From Dicyema japonicum (Eukaryota > Dicyemida > Rhombozoa > Dicyemidae): a stretch of 64,000 bases of DNA. The stretch is taken from assembly GCA_011109175.1 (NCBI GenBank), contig RDEW01000001.1:1626360-1690359 (forward strand), written 5' to 3'. Position 1 is the stretch's first letter, and every line of letters begins with the position of its first letter. Under the pieces are notes generated by a model. It saw only the letters and a list, made by a program, of their open reading frames with translations, was not told the DNA's origin and searched no databases. The position numbers and the translations under genes are program-made. Below are positions 46,465 through 55,309 of the stretch, piece by piece.

Positions 46465-49105
46465 ATGCGGCTTTTGACAGTAAACCAATTAATGAGACAA
46501 AATTTTGTGCGATATTTATCCTCAAAGGTGGGTTTTAATAGTAATCACAGATCCCCTTGAGCCAGTATGAGAGTAACGTCTACCTCTCCTTTGATAAATA
46601 CAGAACTAACGTTAATGTCGTCCGTGACAGGCTCAACAGACCGTTGACACTCGCGGAGAAGATTATTTACGGGCATTTGGATAACCCTCACGAACAATCG
46701 ATAGCACGTGGGGAGAGTTATCTCAAATTACGCCCTGACCGTGTTGCCATGCAAGATGTTACCGCCCAAGTTTTAAAATCTTAACATTCCCAGATGGCAG
46801 TGCTTCAGTTCATGTCTTCTGGTTTGCCACGTGTCCGAGTGCCTTCTACTATTCACTGTGACCACTTAATCGAAGCGGTAGTAAATAACGAGAAGGATTT
46901 GGACAGAGCCTTGGTCACAAACAAGGAGGTCTACGATTTCCTCAGCTCAACTGCTGCCAAATACGGGATTGGGTTCTGGAAACCCGGTAGTGGGATCATC
47001 CACCAAATCGTCCTGGAGAACTACGCCTTCCCAGGAGCTCTTATAATCGGGACTGACTCACACACGCCAAACGGGGGTTTCTTTTATTGTTGAACTGTTA
47101 GGTGGACTTTGCTCTATTGCCATTGGAGTTGGTGGTTCTGATGCTGTGGATGCCATGGTGGGAATTCCTTGGGAGGTGAAGTGTCCCAAGGTTTGGCTAG
47201 GAGTTATTTCAACAGATTATGGGTGTCAAACTGACTGGAAGGCTTAACGGCTGGACTTCACCCAAGGATATAATCCTCCATTTATTGGGAATGTTGACTG
47301 TGAAGGGAGGCACTGGCTATGTGTTCGAGTATTTTGGGGAGGCTGTGAACTCGATCTCTTGCACAGGTTCATCGTTTGTTTAAGATCAGGAATGGCCACA
47401 GTCTGTAACATGGGAGCCGAGATTGGGGCAACGACTTCTTTGTTTCCCTACACAAACTCAATGTACAATTATCTGCGGGCTACAAACAGAGAGGCCATCG
47501 CTGAGTATGTCAATGAGAATAGGGACTTTTTGAAGGCTGACGATGGCTGTTCTTATGACCAAGTCATCGAGATTGACCTCGACAAAGTTCAAGTTTCTCT
47601 AATATTAGCTCGAACCCTATGTGAATGGTCCCTTCACTCCTGACCTAGCGACACCAATCTCAAAAATGAAAGAAGTTGCCGTCAAGGCTGGCTGGCCAAT
47701 GGACATTTCTGCAGGTTCCCCTGTCCATTTATTTCAGCGTTGATTGGAAGTTGTACTAACAGTTCTTATGAGGATATGACGAAGGCATGTTCAGTTGCTA
47801 AGGAAGTCATCAAAAAGGGGCAGAAGTCAAAGATCTACTTTGGAGTGACCCCCGGATCCAACCAGATTCAGGCAACCATTGAGAAGGATGGATTGGTTTT
47901 ATCTCCAATTAATAGCAGGCGGATATTTTCTACGAGTTCGGGGCCACGATGCTAGCAAACGCCTGTGGTCCTTGTATTGGACAATGGAAAAGGGAGAATA
48001 TGCCAAAGGGGACACATAATCGATTGTGACGTCTTATAATCGCAATTTTACTGGTCGGAATGACGCCAATCCTCAAACCCACTGTTTTGTGACCTCCCCT
48101 GAGATTGTGACTGCCTTTGCCGCCTCTGGTAGACTCGACTTTAACCCTTATACCGATGAAATTGTTTCTTCTGATGGTTCGGCTTTTACATGTTAATATG
48201 CAGGAAAAACACGCTTCAAGCTTTCGGAACCAAAAGGAGTTGAACTACCGAAGTCATTCGACCGCGGAGTGGAGGGATATTTATCCCCTCCCGAAAGCGG
48301 CTCAGCCTTGGACGTTGTGATTGACCCTGAAAGCCAGAGACTTCAAATATTGAAGCCATTTAAAAAGTGGGATGGAAAGGATTTTACCGAATTGGCGGTT
48401 CTAATAAAAGTTCCGGTTTGTAGTTACTCAAAGGTAAGAGGGAAGTGCACGACAGATCACATAAGTGCTGCTGGACCGTGGCTGAAGTACAGGGGACATT
48501 TGGACAACATAAGCAATAATATGTGCATAACGTGAGTCCCACGTGATTTGTCGTAGAGCTACCAATGATGATAACGGGGAACTGAACTGTGTGATGAATC
48601 AGCTGACTGGAGAGTATGGAGGTGTCCCCGAGACGGCGAGGTACTACAAGGTGGTGTATTGGGGGTATTAGAGGCCAATGCACTTCGGTGGGTCATCATT
48701 GGAGACGACAATTATGGTGAAGGGAGTAGTCGGGAACATGCTGCACTGGAACCGAGGCATTTGGGGGGTGTGGCCGTCATTGTTAAGAGTTTTGCTAGAA
48801 TTCATGGTTTTTTGTGCCTTATATTAGAGAAACCAATTTAAAGAAGCACGGAATGCTACCATTGACATTTAGTGACCCCAAGGATTACTCTAAAGTCCAG
48901 CCTGAAGATCGTCTATCCATAATTGGCCTCACTGAAATGACTCCTGGAAAGGTTGTGGTCATTGTTAATGCAGGACCTCAAATGCTTGGTTGCTCATTCT
49001 AATGGAGAGACGGAAGAGGTTTGGCTGAGTCATTCCTTCAGTGAGGAACAAATAAAGTGGTTTCGGGCTGGAAGTGCTCTCAATTTTATGGCTACTCAAT
49101 CATAA
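46465..49105 (+). CDS. ACO2: Mitochondrial aconitate hydratase
   Basis: Fe-S enzyme converting citrate to isocitrate in the TCA cycle (matrix). Fifteen exons separated by 14 introns of 22-27 nt: 46528-46550, 46770-46793, 47077-47101, 47191-47215, 47367-47389, 47587-47608, 47715-47737, 47896-47918, 48177-48203, 48410-48433, 48532-48556, 48651-48673, 48807-48829, 48952-48973. Product about 769 residues (human 780). It starts [20 protein letters not shown], an Arg-rich presequence with no acidic residue. Conserved: [30 protein letters not shown] and [10 protein letters not shown] (the three cluster cysteines), [37 protein letters not shown], and a FRAGSALN end. Exon 47919-48176 is one base short: after KGTHN (about 48020) the frame breaks before IVTSYNRNF. 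All other joins are in phase. Human-like exon content suggests a sequencing indel rather than a pseudogene, but this is unproven. Confidence 0.96.
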
Positions 49106-50270
49106 CAATACTAAGTGTGACTAATAATTTTAAAATTAATAATTTGACTTGTGAACTATGTTTTATTAGTCTCCTTAGATCTCTGGTTGGTTTGCTGTTA
49201 TTACTTAAAGGTTTTAGGCCCTACGTGAATAATCCTTTCGCTGTGGTTTTTTTGATAAGAGATTGAGAACCCGATATTGGAAAAGATATGATAAGAAATG
49301 TGTTTTTTAGGTCTCACGTGAAGGTGATTCCTGGGAAAGGGAATTAAAACAAAAATGTTTAGACGCTGCATGAATGGACTTGTTAATCCGATTAGATAAT
49401 TATTCAGTAATTCCCACAACTACTAATTAAAAATTTTAGGGGATAGTTGTGTTTTCCCCTGTTTACGTTAAACTTGAACGTTCTTGGAAATAGTCGCGAT
49501 TTCGCTCAACCTTGTTTTTCACCTACAACTTTGTTTCCTTATAATCAATCACTAATGTTTTGTTATCATCCATGTATTTCTCTATTGGTGCTACTTTCTA
49601 TAAAAAAGGTGTAAGTGACTTTGGTTCCTCTGTGGCGGTTGACTAGGGATCATTCAGATCCACGTTCTTTCCAACCAGTTACATGAGATCATCGAAATAC
49701 TTCTCATTTATCTGTGGATAATTTGTTCTAATAATTTGGAACTAATTCTCAGCAAAGTAGTTTGGATTAGAGTATCAGAGTCGCATATTTCTAATGTCGT
49801 TAGCCACGGGAGTGATAATGCAATGATAAATACAACCACTGTTGTTAGGTTGAGGGTGAGAAGGGACGAAAAGAACAAGTCAGTTGATAAAAGTAGGAAT
49901 TTCGAAGGCTTTAATATAAATTAAGGACACACATTCAATTTACTTGAATAAAGGAAGACTCTCAGCCAAATCTGTGTGATAAGACATTCAGCAGTCACGT
50001 GTCTAATGTGGTCAATACGGAAGCTAACTTTGTAAAAATGCTGCTTCCCAAATTCAAAAAATTTTTTAACTCAACGATAGGACCTTTTAAACCTCAGAAA
50101 ATCCAGTCAAGTGAGTTATGGTTGCATCACGTGGGGAATGAAAAACTAGCGAGAACACATCGAATAACTCGGCATCAAAGGTACCGATCAATCTACCAGA
50201 TCCCTGGCATTATGATGCGGGAAACCCCTTTCTAATTGTACTTTGAGGGATTGTTAGGATATAATTGGAA
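49106..50270. other. No gene recognised
   Basis: Downstream of aconitase. Frames such as 49736-49924 and 49999-50235 (+) show no recognisable family. Confidence 0.4.
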
Positions 50271-50271
50271 T

Positions 50272-50430
50272 GGCGCAGTGTAATGAGTGCCGGAACAAAT
50301 GGTCCCAAGTTCGAATCTCATTGCTGTCCGCTTCAGTCGAAGGTTCCCAGTATCTATGATGTTTCTGGGATTGACGAGTGACGTCATAATCAGTGATTAA
50401 TGACCGCGGAATCGGATTGTCTCAGGGACT
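50272..50430 (+). repeat. SINE-2 copy (tRNA-derived)
   Basis: Head with TGGCGCAGTG (A box) and AGTTCGAATCTCATTG (B box). Body with CGAAGGTTCCCAG, GACGAGTGACGTCATAATCA and CGGAATCGGATTGTCTC. It ends in AAGCAAAAGAAAA. Confidence 0.75.
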
Positions 50431-51845
50431 CAAGCAAAAGAAAAAAAGTTAAGAAATCCTTCAATGTCTTGGATTACTTAACATGACTGTTCTTTCCTTC
50501 TTAAATAAAGTGTGAGTTCTGCCTAAGCTGAGATGAGTAATGGAAACATTACTGGTCGTCGGCGGAAGGGCTCAATTAATGCCAAAAAAGGCAAGTTAAT
50601 TAAAATAGGCAATGCTGAAGGATCTGCCAAAATACCCAGAAGTTTATTTTAGAGAATTTGAAAAAAATATTAAATTTTATGTTTCTAATGTGGCTTTAAG
50701 TGACAATTTAAAGGTAACAAACTTCTCTTCACAAAAAAACCAATATATCACTTTGATGGAGGTCGAAATACCATCAAAGCTCAAAAGTTAACCTACCTGG
50801 ACAAAATACTCATAAAATTGGGTTCCTTTGCTTTCATGTCTTTAACACAGATATACAATTTGTTCAATCAAATCTCTATATCAACCATCTGGAAGCTATC
50901 TGATACACTTCCGATCTTGAATCCTGGGTGACCGTATCCATACTCTTATGAAAGGTAATTCTCGATATGATCCTCCCATATCTCTTATATGGATTCAAGA
51001 GTGGTCTCTTAATGGGAACCCACCACACAGGATTCATTTCCTACAATGCAAACGGGAACATCAAAAGGGCTTCATCGCAATAACTACGTTGATTGCACAG
51101 TGTCTTGGACACCTTACTGCAATCCTTCGACAGGAGAGAGCATGAGACCTTTCGTCGAACATTCTTCCATGGGTCACGCAGACATCCACTCCGAGGCAGA
51201 CCCAAATTCTCGTGGCGTCGTCATCCAATAGTATCCTAAGTGAGTTGCATGGAAGACTCTGAGCCATTCGCCACTTTAGTTCGTCGATCTGGCGAATAAG
51301 ACCAGTAGAAGCATTGAACAAAGATGATTATTTAAATATTCAAGTTCGTTGGAACTCCCTCTGAAGAATTCAATATCTTTTCCTAGTGATTGAGGATGCT
51401 TGCGTTTGCATGTTTAATAAGCTAGATGACTTCATAGCCTCGTTAGAAAAATCCGCACCACATTGCATACATAAGGCTTTTAGTGGATCCTTTGGATTTT
51501 GAATAAAACCATAAGACATATGGTTCTCTTCATAATCACTTATTTTTTAACAGGTCACATCAAAAAGTTGCACGGTTTATTATTTAAATTATTTAAAATA
51601 AATTTATTTGTAAATACATCACAATTAAAAAAATCCTTAATTAAAAAATCGCAATTTCTATTAATCACTTGGTATTCTTCTCTCTCAAAAAAAGATTATT
51701 TTTAACTATTTGATTTCTCCCTTTTTATATTCTTTTGACTATATGTGTCTTCCAGACTATTCAATCTAAATTGTTATGTCGTCTACATCATCTCAAGATT
51801 ATTTCCATTAATAATAAAACACATGTTCACGTGACGATACCTATA
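50431..51845. other. No gene recognised
   Basis: A few 60-90-residue frames around 50948-51321 on both strands. I could not tie them to a family; a decayed retroelement tail is likely. Confidence 0.35.
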
Positions 51846-51847
51846 AA

Positions 51848-52145
51848 CAGCCCGTACATTAACATTGAACTAAGATTAACTTCAATCGATGTCATTTTTA
51901 TTCATTAAACACAACGAACAGCATTTTCTAATTTATCAAGCCACTTTTTCACTGTTATTTAGTATTTTGGACAACTTTCTCGTTATCTTTTGATTGAATT
52001 TTTTGACAAGGACGTACAAATATCGCACGTAAATTCGGTGGGAAAACGTCTTAGCGACCCGCACTCTGAGGTTCGTGTTAGATAGCAACACTCTGATCAT
52101 ACTGACAGAATCAGGGTCCAAGAATTGTTCCAGTATCCTGAGAAG
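51848..52145 (-). mobile_element. Chimera of integrase-element end and LINE-B RT fragment
   Basis: 51848-51910 is the terminal sequence of the integrase element (single copy of the unit doubled at 2743). 51936-52020 encodes FNQKITRKLSKILNNSEK from its integrase. The same open frame continues into VLLSNTNLRVRVAKTFSHRI, a LINE-B RT segment, upstream on the minus strand. The two families are joined in one 61-residue frame. Confidence 0.55.
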
Positions 52146-52204
52146 TAGACCACGGCGGACAGTGTCAAGGCCCTAGAGATTCTATTAGTGGACGTAGGTT
52201 TTCA

Positions 52205-52990
52205 ACAGGCCCAGCATGCTTGTTAGGTTTTTATATTAAAAAACCGGATACAATGGCGAGGTATTCTTTTTTTATAAACATAGAGTTGAGTAGGTAGTTC
52301 CGCCAGTTTGTCGGTTAGTGCAGGCGGCCTGTATTTGAAAAGTTCAGAATTGATCCCATTCGCTCCAGGGTAGCGGGCAATCTTATGTTTGACCATTGCA
52401 TTCGAGATTTCGCAAGGTGTGATAGCTTTATCCAGTTGGGTGGCGTATCCACATGTATGATCTGATATTTCTCCGTGGACAGTTATTATATCCTCGAAAT
52501 ACGACGGAATATATTCAGCCTGATCTTTGAGATTTGTTAAGAATCTTCCATTCCCGTCATGGAGTTTGAGTTTGTTCGTTTGTTTTTTTCTGTTGAGCAG
52601 GCGGATTGCAGTGAACATTCTTGATGAGTCCTTGAACTGTTCAACTTCTGCACTCTTAGATCAAGTAGGTTAGTGACGTGCCTCTTATTCAAAATATTAA
52701 TGGTTTTATTTGGTGGATGCTCTTCTAGACATCAAGATTTGTTTTCTGTTCGGATCAGACGTATTTTCCAGCTGTAATCTTAGTTCCCTTCGTTCTTTAA
52801 CGAGGGCGGGGACATCTGGATGTATACAATTTTTAAGCAGTGCTGGGGACCAGGTTTCGATACTCCCATTTGCTGCCGAAAGGATCCCTTTCATTGTCTC
52901 CGCCCAGGTGCCTCCTGGAGGAAGTCGGCATCCAGGTTCCGAAGGAATCTCGTAATTGACATTTGGTAGTTGTCTCTGATCGATGTAGAG
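52205..52990 (-). mobile_element. LINE-B, linker between endonuclease and RT
   Basis: Minus strand: ETWSPALLKNCIHPDVPALV and KERRELRLQLEN (52706-52894), then MFTAIRLLNRKKQTNKLKLH, DGNGRFLTNLKDQAEY and GANGINSELFKYRPPALTDK (52223-52618). These match the region between APE endonuclease and RT in LINE-B-type elements. It is the downstream half of a copy split by the hAT insertion at 52991. Confidence 0.7.
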
Positions 52991-54414
52991 GAGGGGTTCC
53001 CAACCAGTGGTGCTCGAGGAAAATTTTAAGGGGTGCGAGATTTTAAAAATTTATAGTTAATTTTTTAAAAGGAAATTTTTTTTAAAATCATAAATATCTA
53101 TTATTTTTTAATTAATAACTACCTAACTACTTTTTTTGGTTGGAAACTAAATTTATATGACTACATTCTCTAACGTGGTTTTGCTCTGAACCATCGAATT
53201 TTTAAAACAATTTTCAGTGATCTTGGCAACCATCATTCTACTTTATTATATCACACCGAAATTCGCTGATTCAAGCGAGGTCAAGCCTTAACCCGCTTTT
53301 TTGAGTTAAGAAAAATAAAATTATTTCTTCATGAACGTATCATGATTTGCTGTAAGATTTGGAATCACTTGAATTTATCCAAATGCTGGCTTATTTGGTC
53401 GACATTTTTACTCACATGAATAATTAGAGTTTATCTCTTCAAGTGACAGATGTTAACATACTCAAGTGTCGCAAAAAATGGATGCATTCAAAATAAATTA
53501 TCTCTTTGGCGTCGACGAATAGAAACATGCAATTTTGCGAATTTTCAACCCTAACAAATGGCCACAATTCAATGAATATTACTTTTCGTGAAGAAATTGT
53601 CTCATTTAGACATATTGTCCAAATCTTTTAAACTAAATAATTCGGAGGAATGGATTTTGACCCCATTTTGAAAAGTATGTCTGATGATCATGAACTCGAG
53701 GGAAATCTGATTGAGCTTCGAACAAACCGTACACTTCAAATAGAATTTCGCAATTGTACATTGGAGGAGTTTCGTAGTTCAGTAGTGAAAATGTATCCAC
53801 GATTATCTCAAACTGATTTATATGAACTTACTCCATTTGCAACGACATACTTGTGTATATCAGGATTCAGCTCTCTTTTGGCAATTAAAAATAAATACAG
53901 AAATCGCCTGAATTCAGAACATAAAATTCGTATTACGACTAGCAGCAAAATCCCAAGATTCGACAAAATCATGAAAAATAAACAAGAACAAAAAATCCAT
54001 TAATTGTTCACTTTTATTGTGTTTGATTGTTACATTTTTTATTTTTTTTATAGATTAGCTAACTGCTGGTTAAATTAAAAAACAATAATATAAATTGAAA
54101 ATGAATTACAACGGAAACTCTTAAAGGAGGCTAGTTTACCGAGCTGCCCTCTATTCCATGCACTATCGAAATATCTACAATCATACAGAAATTTTGAGCT
54201 GATGCCATGTCCAATGAGAAGAGCTGTTCAGGATTCTCGACCCCGCCGGACTCGTCCTCTTCTTTATCGGTCTGGGATCACTTAGTTGATGAGAACTTTT
54301 ATTTCTTTCTCTTTGACCCAGTGATCCTGGGGTAATAATAATAAAATGTTCTTTGGGTGCGAAACTTATGAAAAAAGAATTATGGGTGCGAGCCCTAAAA
54401 TGTTGGAACCCCTG
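52991..54414 (+). mobile_element. hAT-family DNA transposon with TIRs and 8-bp TSD
   Basis: The ends are inverted repeats: 5' GAGGGGTTCCCAACC at 52991 and 3' ...GGTTGGAACCCCTG-type sequence (54403-54414), i.e. CAGGGGTTCCAACA on the other strand; this is the usual hAT terminus. An 8-bp target duplication ATGTAGAG flanks it (52983-52990 and 54415-54422). Inside, 53370-54003 (+) encodes the C-terminal half of a ZBED5/FAM200-like hAT transposase: REEIVSFRHIVQIF, IEFRNCTLEEF, SQTDLYELTPFATTYLCISG and FSSLLAIKNKYRNRL, the hAT dimerisation region. The N-terminal BED and catalytic parts are lost. A hairpin/TAA repeat has inserted at 54255-54345. Confidence 0.88.
54255..54345. repeat. Hairpin/TAA repeat inside the hAT element
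   Basis: Close match to 4105-4195: TCGGTCTGGGATCACTTAGT, GAGAACTTTTATTTCTTTC, GACCCAGTGATCC, then TAATAATAA. Confidence 0.65.
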
Positions 54415-54422
54415 ATGTAGAG

Positions 54423-54900
54423 CAACAAGATGTTCCATTTTGTAGCTTCTTATTACATCTACGTTTGGCTCTCTTCGTCGTAGGTCAGTTGATTTTTTCG
54501 TTGTGAACTTGGCAGAGACTATATTGTGATCACTATCGATGGCTGCACCCCCATAAGTCCTCGAGGCACGTAGGAGTGATTTTTATTTGACTCGGCAAAT
54601 GATGTAGTCAATTTTGTTGAAAATGCTAATAGAGCCTTTGGTAGGGAAGAATCGTTGTCAGTCAATGTCGTTTTATGACGCGGGGGGTGTTGGAAACCAA
54701 TATTACATAGGAAGAGAACAAATGCCTGGGAAAATTCTGCCAAGATAGTTCCCGGAAAGTTTCTGATTCCTCTTACGTGCAGGCCATTGAAGCTTTCATT
54801 TAACCAACGAGTTCCCATTTTCCAAGGATTTTTAGTATTAGAAGGCATAGAACAATAAGAAATCATTTTACAATGTAGGCAGAATTCCACGCAAATTGAT
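54423..54900 (-). mobile_element. LINE-B endonuclease C-terminal part
   Basis: Minus-strand pieces LAEFSQAFVLFLCNIGFQHP (EF......ANT.FQ-like), IICRVK, RASRTYGGAAIDSDHNIVSA (the catalytic SDH block of APE endonucleases) and RRREPNVDVIRSYKMEHLVA. It is the upstream half of the LINE-B copy interrupted by the hAT element. A second copy of this DNA lies at 61090-61230. Confidence 0.7.
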
Positions 54901-55122
54901 TTGTTCTGTTCCGAAGATGTTTAGTTACATTAGCAGTTTAAATTATCACTTTCATCGAATTTGTGTCGCTGTAAATTATTTTAGTCTTTTATAAAAAAAC
55001 ATGCCTGGTTAGCTCAGTCGGTAGAGCATCTGACTTTTAATCCGATGGTCGCGGGTTCGAGTCCCGTGTCAGGCTTTTTGTTTCTTTTCAAATATCTTTT
55101 GCTACATTTTTTCTACAGTATT
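54828..55122. repeat. Duplicated tRNA-Lys segment, copy 1
   Basis: Segment of about 290 bp almost identical to 63714-64000, including flanks with TTAGTATTAGAAGGCATAG and TTTAGCTACATTAGCAG-type blocks. 63840 lacks a short stretch (TTCATCGAATT) found here. Confidence 0.9.
55003..55075 (+). tRNA. tRNA-Lys (UUU), copy 1
   Basis: 73 nt with cloverleaf: acceptor GCCTGGT/GTCAGGC (two G-U pairs at 6-67 and 7-66), D arm GCTCAGTCGGTAGAGC, anticodon loop CTTTTAA (UUU), T arm GCGGGTTCGAGTCCCGT, discriminator U. The A box (TAGCTCAGTCGG) and B box (GGTTCGAGTCC) are intact; a TTTTT terminator follows at once. Position 29-41 is a U/C mismatch in the anticodon stem. No CCA and no intron. Confidence 0.93.
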
Positions 55123-55309
55123 GAAACTAAGAAAAAGTTTTATCTAGCATCTTGGTTCGTTTCGCTCACAGCCTGCTAGTTCCTGCCAGAGCTATTTCTC
55201 GACGTTTCAGGTCCTATTTGTCGTTTTCCTATTTATCTTTACCAAAAAAAGCATCTTACAGAAAGTTTAACTTCAAAAGTCAATTATTATTATTTAAGCA
55301 CTTCACGAG

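Noticed and set aside
48384-48683. Minus-strand 99-residue frame over aconitase
   Set aside because: Shadow of conserved aconitase exons; it spans three introns without any signal of its own.
46465-49105. Ciliate or other non-standard code (very short introns)
   Set aside because: TAA, TAG and TGA all act as genuine terminators at conserved C-termini here, and the repeats are animal-type LINEs, Tigger and hAT elements.
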